Shown here piece by piece: positions 9,762 to 18,526 of a stretch of DNA of 64,000 nt; position 1 is the stretch's first letter; the number at the start of each line of letters is the position of its first letter. The notes under the pieces were generated by a model. The model saw nothing but the letters and a program-made list of their open reading frames with translations, did no database searches and had not been told where the DNA came from. The stretch covers positions 92,043 through 156,042 of the forward strand of contig JAIXTE010000129.1 of NCBI GenBank assembly GCA_027484315.1. The letters run 5' to 3'. Source of the stretch: Burkholderiales bacterium (GTDB lineage: Bacteria; Pseudomonadota; Gammaproteobacteria; Burkholderiales; Burkholderiaceae_B). The translations under genes and the position numbers were made by a program.

Positions 9762-11184
9762 ATGGTTGGGCCTGTTCCAGTTCAAGGGCAAGCTCAATCA
9801 ATCTGAATTCGTAGCCCATTGGGGCTGCGAAATGTACACCGACCGGAATGCCTTCAGCGTTGTGATGCATGGGCAAACTAATTGCGGGTGCGCCTGATAC
9901 GTTTTGTGCTGCGGTAAATGATGCAAAGTTCACCAAGCGATATCGGGCTTCTTCAAATGGCAAATCAAGTGCCAAGTGGCCCAGTGGTGGGGCAGGGTGG
10001 CCCAGTGTCGGGCTTAATAGCACATCCACATTTTCGAAGGCCTGTGCATATTGGGCTTCGAACTGATGAAGCCTGCGCAATGCAAATGGAAACTTCATCA
10101 GATTGCGAGTGAAATGGCGCGCCAGCCCGTGGGTCAGTGGTTCCAGCTTCTTGGTGTTCAAGCTTCGATCAACCGCCAATCTGCCCGCATAGGAAATGGA
10201 TGCGGCCAGCATGCCCCAGTACAACAGGAAGTCATCTGCAAACTGTGCCGGTATCGGAATCTGAATTTCCTGTACTTCGTGACCAAGGCTTTCACACAAG
10301 GCCGCTGCCTTGTGAACAGCCTCCACGCAATCGGGGTGGGTTGCATCGCCTGAAATTTTCATTGTGAACAGTCCGATTTTCAGGCGTTTTCGCCCCGGCA
10401 TGGTGATGTGACCCAAAGGGGGCAAGATGGGGTTTTTATAATGAGCTTCAGCCTGTGCAAAAAATGCTGCCGTGTCACGTACCGTGCGCGTGACCACACC
10501 ATCGCTGACAATATTGATGGGCAGGCTCTTGGCCATTTCATTCATGGCCAAACGGCCACGGCTGGGCTTTAAACCCACCAGCCCGCAGCAGGCCGCTGGA
10601 ATTCGTATGGAACCGCCACCGTCATTGGCATGCGCAATTGGCACTACCCCAGCAGCCACCAAGGCTGCTGAACCGCCCGATGAACCACCGGTGCTGTGGC
10701 CAATGTGCCAAGGGTTGTGCGCTGGTTCAGCGGAGCTGTATTCCGTGGTGGCGGTCAATCCGAATTCAGGCAGTTTGGTTTTGCCCAGAAAAACCAGCCC
10801 GGTGTCCATCAACTGCCGGGCCACCGCGCTGGTGTGGTTTTTGATTTTATTCGGCATGGCTGCTGAACCATGACGTGTTGGCAAACCCTCAAGATCCAGG
10901 TTGTCTTTCAAGAAGCTTGGTATGCCTTGAAAGGTTTTGAATTTACCAATCGCCCGATCTTTTTGGTCGAGCCGTTTGGCTTGCCCCAAAGCGTGATTTT
11001 CTTGAAGGCATGCCGTGGCGTGCAAAACCGGGTCTACTCTTTCAAGTCTTTTGTATGCGGCTTGCACCAGTTCGGTAGAACTGATGTCACCACATTCAAG
11101 CAATTCACCCAGTGCAGTGGCATCGTGCAGGCCCAATGCATCGTTTTTATCAAAGGCATGCAGGCGTGTGTGTTTCGTTCTCAT
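9745..11184 (-). CDS. Amidase signature family protein
   Basis: This is a 479-residue amidase-signature enzyme that hydrolyses an amide bond. The Ser-cisSer-Lys triad is visible: the lysine in IPSFLKDNLDLEG and the serines in GHSTGGSSGGSAA, followed by DGGGSIRIPAACCGLVGLKPSRGR. I place the start at the ATG of MRTKHTRLHAF; the 51 residues upstream in the track look non-coding. It resembles GatA, but no gatB or gatC is adjacent, so it is more likely a stand-alone amidase than a tRNA amidotransferase. Its end overlaps the convergent hydrolase gene by 17 bases. The substrate is unknown. Confidence 0.9.
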   Translation of the reverse strand: MRTKHTRLHAFDKNDALGLHDATALGELLECGDISSTELVQAAYKRLERVDPVLHATACLQENHALGQAKRLDQKDRAIGKFKTFQGIPSFLKDNLDLEGLPTRHGSAAMPNKIKNHTSAVARQLMDTGLVFLGKTKLPEFGLTATTEYSSAEPAHNPWHIGHSTGGSSGGSAALVAAGVVPIAHANDGGGSIRIPAACCGLVGLKPSRGRLAMNEMAKSLPINIVSDGVVTRTVRDTAAFFAQAEAHYKNPILPPLGHITMPGRKRLKIGLFTMKISGDATHPDCVEAVHKAAALCESLGHEVQEIQIPIPAQFADDFLLYWGMLAASISYAGRLAVDRSLNTKKLEPLTHGLARHFTRNLMKFPFALRRLHQFEAQYAQAFENVDVLLSPTLGHPAPPLGHLALDLPFEEARYRLVNFASFTAAQNVSGAPAISLPMHHNAEGIPVGVHFAAPMGYEFRLIELALELEQAQPFKMLA

Positions 11185-11247
11185 TGTGATTTCTTGTAGG
11201 TTGGCTGTCTCTGACTTCAGTCTAAAATGAAACCCTCCGCTTGATGA

Positions 11248-11664
11248 ATGCGTTTGCCTCACATGGTCCGAAAATATCAATCCAACCCGTGCCCCTGTGG
11301 CGGTGCCAGTTATGCAACATGCTGTGAACCTTTTCACACAGGCTTGGCATCTGCACCCACAGCCGAAGCTTTGATGAAATCGCGTTACAGCGCTTATGCA
11401 TTGGGTTTAAGCGACTATGTGCAGACCACCTGGCATGTGTCCACGCGCCCACCGCAGTTGGATTTGTCCCGGGAAAGGGACCAAGGCAAGTGGATTGGTT
11501 TGATGGTGAAGCAGCACAGGCCCCAAGGTGACAAAGCAGAGGTTGAATTCGTGGCGCGCTACAAGGCCAAAGTGGGCCCGGCAAGCCGCTTGCATGAGAA
11601 CAGCCGTTTTGTGTTGGAAGGAGGCAACTGGTTTTATGTCGATGGCGATTTGTTCGACAACTGA
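11248..11664 (+). CDS. YchJ-like protein with SEC-C motif (UPF0225)
   Basis: This 138-residue protein has an N-terminal SEC-C zinc-binding motif (CPCGGASYATCC) and the NTF2-like YchJ region (ALMKSRYSAYALGLSDYV). The family has no firmly established biochemical role. The start may be this ATG or the one five codons later (MVRKYQ). It is divergent from the amidase gene with about 60 bases between them. Family membership is clear; function is not. Confidence 0.88.
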   Translation: MRLPHMVRKYQSNPCPCGGASYATCCEPFHTGLASAPTAEALMKSRYSAYALGLSDYVQTTWHVSTRPPQLDLSRERDQGKWIGLMVKQHRPQGDKAEVEFVARYKAKVGPASRLHENSRFVLEGGNWFYVDGDLFDN

Positions 11665-11683
11665 AATTTTTTGTTGAAAAGGC

Positions 11684-11711
11684 CTTGAAATTTTTCAGTT
11701 GAGTTCATAAA
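11684..11711 (+). promoter_or_regulatory. Candidate heat-shock (sigma-32) promoter
   Basis: CTTGAAA, an exact match to the sigma-32 minus-35 core, is followed after 13 bases by TTCATAAA, a partial match to the CCCCATNT minus-10 element. It lies about 85 bases before the small heat-shock gene. The minus-10 match is imperfect, so the call is tentative. Confidence 0.4.
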
Positions 11712-11771
11712 TCAGGATTACGGGAAATGTCTCGGAGAGAGTTTCTCGCAATATGTTTTAAAACTGATTTT

Positions 11772-11787
11772 TTGCTTCTTTGGAGAT
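11772..11787 (+). promoter_or_regulatory. Possible ROSE-like RNA thermometer covering the hsp20 ribosome site
   Basis: The leader reads TTGCTTCTTTGGAG just before the small heat-shock gene. CTTC can pair with the Shine-Dalgarno GGAG across a 3-base loop. An unpaired G precedes the stem, and a further U–A pair is possible, recalling the UUGCU/AGGA arrangement of ROSE elements. The stem is short, and I see no extended multi-hairpin structure. Confidence 0.3.
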
Positions 11788-11793
11788 TGAATC

Positions 11794-12258
11794 ATGGCAA
11801 CGATTGACCTAACCCCCCTTTACCGCAGCACCATTGGTTTTGACCGCATGGCCAGCATTCTGGATGCCGCGATGCGCGCCGATACGTCCAGCGGATATCC
11901 TCCCTACAACATCGAAGCGCTGGAAGAAAACCGATACCAGATCAGCGTTGCTGTGGCCGGTTTTGATGAACAGGAGCTTGAACTGGAAGTGGAGCGGGGC
12001 GTGCTTACCGTGCGTGGACGCAAAGCCGACGAAGAAGGCAAGCAGTACCTGCACAAGGGCATTGCATTTCGCAGTTTCGAGCGCAAATTCAACCTGGCAG
12101 ACCATGTTCAGGTGGAAGGTGCCAGTTTGAAAAATGGCCTGTTGGTGGTCGAGTTGCTGAAAGTGATTCCTGAACAGATGAAGGCCCGCCGAATTCCGAT
12201 TGGTGACACCAGCCTGCGCACCATCGAAGCGGAAAACAAGCCACAGGCCGCGGCCTGA
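11794..12258 (+). CDS. Hsp20 small heat-shock chaperone (IbpA-like)
   Basis: This 154-residue protein has a short N-terminal arm (TPLYRSTIGFDRM, as in IbpA/IbpB), an alpha-crystallin domain (about residues 35–125) and a C-terminal tail. It should bind unfolded protein under heat stress as an ATP-independent holdase. GGAG lies eight bases before the ATG. A sigma-32-like element and a possible thermometer hairpin precede it, and a strong terminator follows, so it is a single-gene unit. Assignment is firm. Confidence 0.95.
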   Translation: MATIDLTPLYRSTIGFDRMASILDAAMRADTSSGYPPYNIEALEENRYQISVAVAGFDEQELELEVERGVLTVRGRKADEEGKQYLHKGIAFRSFERKFNLADHVQVEGASLKNGLLVVELLKVIPEQMKARRIPIGDTSLRTIEAENKPQAAA

Positions 12259-12280
12259 TACTTATCGGTTGTCATTTCAC

Positions 12281-12308
12281 AAAAAAAGCAGCCTCGTGCT
12301 GCTTTTTT
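12281..12308 (+). terminator. Rho-independent terminator after hsp20
   Basis: GCAGC–CTCGT–GCTGC with seven A residues before and six T residues after. The A and T runs extend the stem and allow function in either direction. Confidence 0.9.
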
Positions 12309-12347
12309 GTGTTTACACTGACGGTTGTTGCGACACCAATCCATTTC

Positions 12348-13019
12348 ATGCCCCACATTTATTGCGTATCTGATCGCGCAATCCAGATTGACTGGGATTC
12401 CTGCTCTGTCAGTTCCATAGTGGTTGCCCAGGCACTGCACAAAACCACAGCGGGCATGTCATTGCCCAGGTTTCAGTGTGTTCAGGCCGACAGATCAACC
12501 ACCCTGTTGTTTGAAAGTGCGGTATTTCCTGAGGTTTTGAACGATCTCAGGAATGGGCTGGTCACATCGCTTTCAAGGAATGAGCAGCAAACCACTGCAT
12601 TGGCTCCAAATGCCAAACACCATGTACTCAGCGTGCAATATGGCGGTGCAGCAGGCCCTGATCTTGACTGGCTGGCTGCACAAACAGGCCTGAGCACACA
12701 AGCCGTGATCGACCTGCACTGCAGCGCGGTTTACACCGTTCAATTTTTAGGTTTTTTGCCCGGGTTTGCTTATTTGAGCGGTTTGCCCAGCGTACTTCAG
12801 TTTCCAAGGCGCAGTCAGCCCAGGGCTCGCGTGCCCGCAGGCACACTTGCCATTGGCGCAGAATATTGTGCGGTGTATCCATGGGAAAGTCCGGGTGGCT
12901 GGCACCTGATTGGCCATATTGAACAGCGCATGTTTGATCCCACCAAATCAGACGACATTGGCCAGTCCTTTTTTCAGGCTGGTGATGTGGTTCAGTTTAC
13001 TCGGGCTGACCATGCTTAA
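12348..13019 (+). CDS. pxpB: 5-oxoprolinase subunit PxpB
   Basis: This is the KipI-family subunit of the PxpABC enzyme, which opens 5-oxoproline (pyroglutamate) to glutamate with ATP. The family signature FLPGFAYLSGLP and the following RARVPAGTLAIGAEYCAVYP are present. The track start at 12309 is a GTG inside the terminator of the previous gene. I choose the ATG at 12348, giving 223 residues, the usual size. The 3' end overlaps pxpC by 8 bases, so the subunits are translationally coupled. Confidence 0.93.
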   Translation: MPHIYCVSDRAIQIDWDSCSVSSIVVAQALHKTTAGMSLPRFQCVQADRSTTLLFESAVFPEVLNDLRNGLVTSLSRNEQQTTALAPNAKHHVLSVQYGGAAGPDLDWLAAQTGLSTQAVIDLHCSAVYTVQFLGFLPGFAYLSGLPSVLQFPRRSQPRARVPAGTLAIGAEYCAVYPWESPGGWHLIGHIEQRMFDPTKSDDIGQSFFQAGDVVQFTRADHA

Positions 13020-13971
13020 GGTGATCAAGGCACAAGGTCAGGGGCTTGTCAGCGACAGTGGGCGTTGGGGGTACCAGCACCAGGGCGTGCCGGTGGGTGG
13101 TGTTCTCGATTCATTTTCATACTTAGTTGGCAACCGGGCACTGGGCAACCCGGACAATGCAGCCTGCCTGGAATTGATGGGTCAATTTGTATTCGTGTGC
13201 ACCCAGCCCGGCAAGGTGTTTCTTGCGAACAGGGGCGCACAGGCCACACTCAACAGCAAGGTTGTTTATTGCGGCCAGGTTTTGTACCTGCAAGAAGGGG
13301 ATGTGCTGGCCATCAAGCCGCCTCACCTCGGTTTCTGGACTTTGCTGTGCATTCAGGGGGGCATCGATGTACCCATGGTGATGGGCTCGCGAAGTACTTG
13401 CCTTGCTGCGGTATTTGGCGGGTTTGAGGGCAGGGCTTTGCAGGCTGGGGATTGCTTGAAGGCTGGTTCAGAATTTCAGCCAGCGGTACGCCAAGGCATT
13501 CGACTGGCCATGCCCTTGGCACTGCGAAATGGTGCAGGGGAATTGCCAGTGCGTTGTTTGCCAGGCCCCGAGTTTGAAGCACTCAATCCCGATTCCCTCC
13601 GGCTGTTTGAGCAGCAAGCCTACACCCTGGGCCAACAATGCAGCCGGATGGGCTACGCCTTGCAGGCACAACATTCGCCATTGCAACTTTCAGGCTCACT
13701 TTCCCTGCGTTCGCATGCCGTGCACCCCGGTATTGTTCAGTTACCGCCCAGAGGCAACCCTGTCGTTCTACTGTGTGAGTCCCAAGTGACCGGAGGTTAT
13801 CCTCGGCTTGCCGGTGTTTTAGCCAGTGAACTCTGGAAGTTTTCTCAACTTGGACCCGGGCAAAGCGTACACTGGGTTGTGGTGGATGCTGCACAGGCCA
13901 AACGCTTGCAGCACCAGCACAATAATGAAATAAGGCGGTACCACCATGTTATTGAATCAAACCGTGGCTAA
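13012..13971 (+). CDS. pxpC: 5-oxoprolinase subunit PxpC
   Basis: This 319-residue KipA-family (biotin-dependent carboxyltransferase-like) subunit works with PxpB and PxpA in 5-oxoproline hydrolysis. It begins with the characteristic region VIKAQGQGLVSDSGRWGYQH and ends with the conserved GGYPRLAGVLASE segment. The ORF track starts 34 codons too early, inside pxpB. The ATG at 13012 overlaps the pxpB stop (ATGCTTAA). It overlaps pxpA by 26 bases. Confidence 0.93.
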   Translation: MLKVIKAQGQGLVSDSGRWGYQHQGVPVGGVLDSFSYLVGNRALGNPDNAACLELMGQFVFVCTQPGKVFLANRGAQATLNSKVVYCGQVLYLQEGDVLAIKPPHLGFWTLLCIQGGIDVPMVMGSRSTCLAAVFGGFEGRALQAGDCLKAGSEFQPAVRQGIRLAMPLALRNGAGELPVRCLPGPEFEALNPDSLRLFEQQAYTLGQQCSRMGYALQAQHSPLQLSGSLSLRSHAVHPGIVQLPPRGNPVVLLCESQVTGGYPRLAGVLASELWKFSQLGPGQSVHWVVVDAAQAKRLQHQHNNEIRRYHHVIESNRG

Positions 13972-14710
13972 AGTCATGTGGATTAACGCGGATCTGGGCG
14001 AAGGTTTTTCTTGCGACGAAGAATTGTTCAAGCTGATCGATTGGGCCAATATTGCATGCGATGGGCATGCAGGCAATGCAGACAGCATTCGCGTGGCCTG
14101 TGAACTTGCAATGGAACACAATGTACAGGTTGGGGCGCACCCCAGTTACCCTGACAGGGCGGGTTTTGGTCGAAAAAAACCGGACATGAAGCCCGAACAG
14201 TTGTTGGGAGAATTGAAACGGCAGGTAGATCTGTTTGAAAACATTGCCGCGCAAACGGGTTGCGTGACCGCGCATTTCAAGCCCCATGGCCAGTTGTACA
14301 ACGACGCTGCATTTCAGGAGGTTGAAAGCAGCCTTCTGATTGAGCTGGCTCAGAATTATCCGCATTTACAACTGCTCGCCCTTGCCCAAAGCCCTCAGGT
14401 GGCCAAGTCTCGCGCAGCTGGCCTTGTGGTGGTCGAAGAGGCTTTTCCAGACCGGGGCTACATGCCCAATGGTGCCTTGGCCCCCCGAGGGCTTGAAGGG
14501 GCCATGCTGGACAATCCTGAAGCCGTGAAGGCCCAGGCGGTGTCGTTGATACGGCGCGGTCCCTTGGTCTGCGTGGATGGGTCAAGCAGGGTGGTAAAGG
14601 CACAAACCCTGTGTGTTCATGGCGATACACCCCAAGCACTGGCCAACGCACAGCTTGTTCGGGAAGCCTTGATCGAGCAGGATCAGGACACGTTCAGCGG
14701 AGCCGATTAA
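13946..14710 (+). CDS. pxpA: 5-oxoprolinase subunit PxpA (LamB/YcsF family)
   Basis: This 254-residue LamB/YcsF-family protein completes the PxpABC 5-oxoprolinase. Conserved blocks are WINADLGEGFSCDEE, VQVGAHPSYPDRAGFGR and TAHFKPHGQLYND. AAGGCGG lies seven bases before the first ATG, which favours it over the ATG ten codons later. The gene order B–C–A with overlaps shows a dedicated operon. 5-oxoproline forms spontaneously from glutamine and from peptide N-termini, so the role is clean-up and nitrogen salvage. Confidence 0.95.
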   Translation: MLLNQTVAKVMWINADLGEGFSCDEELFKLIDWANIACDGHAGNADSIRVACELAMEHNVQVGAHPSYPDRAGFGRKKPDMKPEQLLGELKRQVDLFENIAAQTGCVTAHFKPHGQLYNDAAFQEVESSLLIELAQNYPHLQLLALAQSPQVAKSRAAGLVVVEEAFPDRGYMPNGALAPRGLEGAMLDNPEAVKAQAVSLIRRGPLVCVDGSSRVVKAQTLCVHGDTPQALANAQLVREALIEQDQDTFSGAD

Positions 14711-14746
14711 GGCTAAGAATCAAGTCCACACATTAAGCCCTGCAGA

Positions 14747-15169
14747 TCAGGCTGAGGTCTTCGGCACAAACCGCACATTCAATGGCTCGAACCCATGTTT
14801 GGCGCGCGCCTGGTTGCAACGTGGGTTCAATTCCCCTTGCGCATCAAACACATCGTATTCACGGCAGGGCGAAGGGCGGTTTTCATACACGGTACAGGTC
14901 ACTGATTCACCCAGATTTCCTGCCAGCGCAATGCAGCGCGGCTTGCTTTGCGAGCTGCCTTTCATGCAGCTGCGGTAAAGGTTCATTTGCTCGGTCAGTT
15001 CAACCGGCACAAATCCGCCTTCTGCTGCGGTGGTTTCACCCCAGTAAAAGCTGATACGGAATGTTGAGCAGCACACGCCGCAACTCTGGCACAAGGCTTC
15101 TACGCCCGCACCATCGGTAATCAGGGTGGGTGGGTTTGACTGCATTTTGACCTCAGACATAACAGCCAT
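14747..15169 (-). CDS. YkgJ-family cysteine-cluster protein
   Basis: This 140-residue protein has the YkgJ/CxxCxxCC signature (CQSCGVCCSTFRISFYWGE) and a later pair of cysteines in CTVYENRPSPCREYDVFD. The family probably binds zinc or an iron-sulfur cluster, and its function is unsettled. It is convergent with pxpA and stands alone. An ATG three codons later is an equally possible start. Neither has a clear ribosome site. Confidence 0.87.
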   Translation of the reverse strand: MAVMSEVKMQSNPPTLITDGAGVEALCQSCGVCCSTFRISFYWGETTAAEGGFVPVELTEQMNLYRSCMKGSSQSKPRCIALAGNLGESVTCTVYENRPSPCREYDVFDAQGELNPRCNQARAKHGFEPLNVRFVPKTSA

Positions 15170-15323
15170 GGGGAAGATGCGCGAATATATTCTGAGCGCA
15201 CCGTCAAATCAAGCACTATTTTCGAAACGCCAGGATGCCAATAAAAAGTATTTTGTAAGGCGCAGGGCCTACAATAGGGAAAACCATTATAAAAACCATT
15301 GACGCCAAGGAAATGGAGAGACT

Positions 15324-17285
15324 GTGAACCGACCGAACACCGCCCCTATGGTGGATTGGGGGCAACACGCACCCGATGCAACCCAAGCCACGACCACACC
15401 GTCGGGCCAAATACTGGATTACATCAAGCAACGGTTGATCAAGCATGCACCTTTCAGCGAAATTCCCTTGAGAGACCTGGATTGTTTACTCAATGGCTGC
15501 GCTGAGACCTACTTTGCCCCCAATGAAGTAATTGTTCGGCCTGACGATGGCCCACCCAAATTCCTGTATTACGTCGAAAAGGGCTCAGCCGTAGGCCGAA
15601 AAGGCCTGGCAGATTTGTCATCAACAGGCTTTCAGTACGAAGCAGGTGAAATGTTTCCAGTGAATGCCTTTCTCGCCAAGCGCGCTGTAACCGCCACGTA
15701 CAGTGCCCGCGAAGACACCTTTTGCCTGATGTTCACCTTTGACTCGGTGCAGGCACTCGCCCGCAAAAGTCCGGTGTTTTCCGATTACCTCACGCGGCGC
15801 ACCATGCAGTTCCTGGACCTGTCCAGAAAGGCCATCCAGGTGGCGTATTCTTCCCAAACCCTGGCTGAACAAACCCTTGAAAAGCCGCTGCGCGACGTGT
15901 GTCGGCACGAACCTTTTTCCTGTTCCCCCAATACTCCGCTGAAGCAGGTGCTTGAAGTGATGCACGAACACCGCATCGGCTCCATGATTGTGGTCAATGA
16001 GGGTATGCAGGTGGCCGGGATACTGACCCGACAAGACGTGTTGTCCCGGGTGGCCATGGCAGAAAAACCGCTGACCTCGCTGATTTCCGATGTCATGAAC
16101 ACGCCAGTGCACACGCTCGATGAATCCTGTTCTGCTCAAGATGCGGCCTTGCTGATGTCACGGTTCGGTATTCGCCATGTTCCTGTGACCCGGGACGGCA
16201 AGCTCAGCGGTATTGTGTCGGAACGGGACATTTTCGCCATGCAGCGTTTGTCCTTGAAACAGATCAGTAGCAATATTCATTCTGCGCAGGATGCCGATAT
16301 GCTGCGGGCCTGTGCCAACGACATTCGCACGTTCGCCAAAAATCTGTTGGGGCAGGGCATTGCAGCCAAGCAACTGACTGAGCTGATCAGCCACCTGAAC
16401 GATGTTTTGACTGAACGAATTCTTGAGGTGGTGGGCAACCGGATGGGTATCGATCCTTCCAGCTACTGCTGGCTCAGTTTCGGGTCGGAGGGGCGTTCAG
16501 AGCAAACCATTGCGACCGATCAGGACAACGGCCTGTTGTTTGTCAGCGAGCAACCCGAAGTGGATCGCCCCCATTGGCTTGCTTTTGCCAAGGAGGTCAA
16601 TCAAACCCTTGACCAGTGCGGCTATCCGCTGTGCAAAGGCAACATCATGGCCAGTAACCCGGAGTGTTGCATGACATCTGCAGAGTGGCTGAAAAAATTC
16701 GGCAAATGGATCGATGTGGCCACCCCGGAAAACCTGCTGCGTGTGAATATCTTTTTTGACCTTCGTCCACTGGCGGGTAACAAGGAATTGGCCCAACCAC
16801 TGCGCAATTACATGGTCACCCGCGCCAAGGAATCGACGATTTTCCTGCGGCTGCTGGCTGAAAACATCATGCGTTTTCGCCCACCCCTGAACTGGCACGG
16901 CAGCATCGACACCACGGAAATAGAGGATGTACGCACACTGGATTTGAAGCGGCAAGGCACCGCTGTGTTTGTAGATGCAGCCCGTTTTTTCTCGCTGGTA
17001 TTCGGTATTGACGAAGTAAACACCCGCCGTCGCTTCGAGGCCGTGGCCAAGCGCCTCAGCGTGGAGGAGCAGCGCCGCGACGCTTGGGTCAGCGCATTTG
17101 AATTCCTGCAAATGATGCGCCTGCGCATTCAGCTGGACGAAGGGGTGTCAGTACCGAACCTGCCTGACCAACCGAATGTGGTGAACTATGATGTGCTGGA
17201 TAACATCGACCGCCGCATTCTCAAAGAATGTTTCCGAGTCGGGCGTCGCCTTCAGCAGCGTATTGAATCGGAGCACATGCGTTGA
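15324..17285 (+). CDS. cNMP-binding/CBS/DUF294 nucleotidyltransferase-like protein
   Basis: This 653-residue multi-domain signalling protein contains, in order, a cyclic-nucleotide-binding-like domain (about 40–170), a CBS pair (about 190–310), a DUF294 nucleotidyltransferase domain with SFGSEGRSEQTIATDQDNG (about 380–470, the GS…DxD pattern of the GlnD-like fold) and a DUF294 C-terminal domain. The nucleotidyltransferase target is not known. The start is GTG with GGAG five bases upstream. It overlaps the next gene (exonuclease) at TTGA, a pairing seen in many proteobacteria, which suggests a shared role in nucleotide or energy-state signalling. Confidence 0.9.
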   Translation: MNRPNTAPMVDWGQHAPDATQATTTPSGQILDYIKQRLIKHAPFSEIPLRDLDCLLNGCAETYFAPNEVIVRPDDGPPKFLYYVEKGSAVGRKGLADLSSTGFQYEAGEMFPVNAFLAKRAVTATYSAREDTFCLMFTFDSVQALARKSPVFSDYLTRRTMQFLDLSRKAIQVAYSSQTLAEQTLEKPLRDVCRHEPFSCSPNTPLKQVLEVMHEHRIGSMIVVNEGMQVAGILTRQDVLSRVAMAEKPLTSLISDVMNTPVHTLDESCSAQDAALLMSRFGIRHVPVTRDGKLSGIVSERDIFAMQRLSLKQISSNIHSAQDADMLRACANDIRTFAKNLLGQGIAAKQLTELISHLNDVLTERILEVVGNRMGIDPSSYCWLSFGSEGRSEQTIATDQDNGLLFVSEQPEVDRPHWLAFAKEVNQTLDQCGYPLCKGNIMASNPECCMTSAEWLKKFGKWIDVATPENLLRVNIFFDLRPLAGNKELAQPLRNYMVTRAKESTIFLRLLAENIMRFRPPLNWHGSIDTTEIEDVRTLDLKRQGTAVFVDAARFFSLVFGIDEVNTRRRFEAVAKRLSVEEQRRDAWVSAFEFLQMMRLRIQLDEGVSVPNLPDQPNVVNYDVLDNIDRRILKECFRVGRRLQQRIESEHMR

Positions 17286-18016
17286 GTTCCACAGCCCCAA
17301 GTCAGTTGCTACCTCGCCCGGGTTGGGCGCAGTACATCCAGTACCGGTTGGCTCAGTCGCTGGACTTCTCCCAGCCAAATTCCGATCGGTGGGTGGTTCT
17401 CGATGTGGAATCCTCGGGGTTGAACCCCAAGAAAGATCGCCTGATTTCAATCGCGGCTTCCGCCATCGAATTTGACACCATGCGCAGGCCCCGCATTTCC
17501 TTGACAGATACTTTTGAGGTGATCATCAAGCAGCCACCTGAAATTGTGGAAATGATCGAATTCGAGGCGATCGACAAAAGCAATATTTTGATTCACGGCA
17601 TCGGTATTGGCGCTCAGCAAAAAGGCATGAAAGCTGAACAGGCGCTTTCCGAGTTTCTGCGCTATGTGGGTGATTCGCCCTTGATTGCTTTTCACAGCTG
17701 GTTTGATGAAATCCTGATCAACAAGGCATTGCGCAAGGTGCTGGGCCGTTCAACCCATCGGCATTGGCTCGACCTTGAACACCTTGCTGCTGTACTTCAC
17801 AAGGAAAACCACCAACTGCCGCTCGATGTGTGGATGCAGCGCTATGGCATTGAATGTGAGCAGCGTCACCAAGCCGCCGCTGATGTGCTTGCGACAGCCC
17901 AGTTACTTTTGAAGTTGTGGCCCATGCTTCAAAAGCGCAAGGCGACGAAATGGAAAGAATTGAAAACCATTGCAAACGGGCTTAAAACCTTGCCAGGCCG
18001 GAACATGCCAAGCTGA
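17282..18016 (+). CDS. DnaQ-like 3'-5' exonuclease
   Basis: This 244-residue protein carries the DEDDh exonuclease motifs: VVLDVESSGL (Exo I, DxE), IAFHSWFDEILI (Exo II) and HQAAADVLATAQL (Exo III, HxxxxD). It is the length of a stand-alone epsilon-like nuclease. The start is TTG, overlapping the stop of the CBS/DUF294 gene, with GGAG nine bases upstream, so translation is coupled. Whether it acts in repair or RNA/nucleotide turnover is not visible. Confidence 0.9.
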   Translation: MSSTAPSQLLPRPGWAQYIQYRLAQSLDFSQPNSDRWVVLDVESSGLNPKKDRLISIAASAIEFDTMRRPRISLTDTFEVIIKQPPEIVEMIEFEAIDKSNILIHGIGIGAQQKGMKAEQALSEFLRYVGDSPLIAFHSWFDEILINKALRKVLGRSTHRHWLDLEHLAAVLHKENHQLPLDVWMQRYGIECEQRHQAAADVLATAQLLLKLWPMLQKRKATKWKELKTIANGLKTLPGRNMPS

Positions 18017-18021
18017 GTTTA

Positions 18022-18465
18022 TTACGCTGGCAGCAACTGCTGAAGTTTGTTCCTGATTGATTCAGGAATAGGCGTTGGCGAGTTGCTGGCCTTGTTCACA
18101 AAAACGTGAACAAAATAGCCTTCTGCACACAAATCACCTTGCGCATTGAACAAGCCCAGTTCATAACGTACGGAACTGTTGCCCAGCTTGCCCACGCGTA
18201 AGCCTGCGGTGACAGCTTCAGGATAAGCGAGTGGCTTGAGATATTTGCAATTGCTCTCCACGACAAAACCCACCACATCGCCCTTGTGAATGTCCAGGCC
18301 GCCTTCTTCGATCAGGAAGCGGTTCACTACGCTGTCAAAGTAGCTGTAATACACCACATTGTTCACGTGGCCGTAAATGTCGTTGTCATGCCAGCGGGTT
18401 TGAACGGTCTGGTGAACAGGGTATTGGGGCAGGGTGCCGATCGGGTTAATTGTTGCGTTGCTCAT
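18022..18465 (-). CDS. Acyl-CoA thioesterase, 4HBT hotdog family
   Basis: This 147-residue hotdog-fold protein has the 4-hydroxybenzoyl-CoA thioesterase pattern (TRWHDNDIYGHVNNVVYYSYFD), where the aspartate is the usual catalytic residue. It should hydrolyse acyl-CoA thioesters in the cytoplasm. It is the last gene of a same-strand group with an iron alcohol dehydrogenase, a DUF4442 hotdog protein and a FadH-like reductase, pointing to fatty-acid or related acyl-CoA metabolism. The stop is 6 bases from the convergent exonuclease stop. Confidence 0.88.
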   Translation of the reverse strand: MSNATINPIGTLPQYPVHQTVQTRWHDNDIYGHVNNVVYYSYFDSVVNRFLIEEGGLDIHKGDVVGFVVESNCKYLKPLAYPEAVTAGLRVGKLGNSSVRYELGLFNAQGDLCAEGYFVHVFVNKASNSPTPIPESIRNKLQQLLPA

Positions 18466-18526
18466 TGCGTTGCTCGCAGGCGAAAAGTGATTTCTTTAGC
18501 AGCTCATTGCTTAATTCAGTGCTTGT

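Noticed and set aside
12309-12347. Track start of pxpB (GTG)
   Set aside because: It lies immediately at the T-tract of the hsp20 terminator, and the extra residues do not fit the family; the ATG at 12348 gives the usual length.
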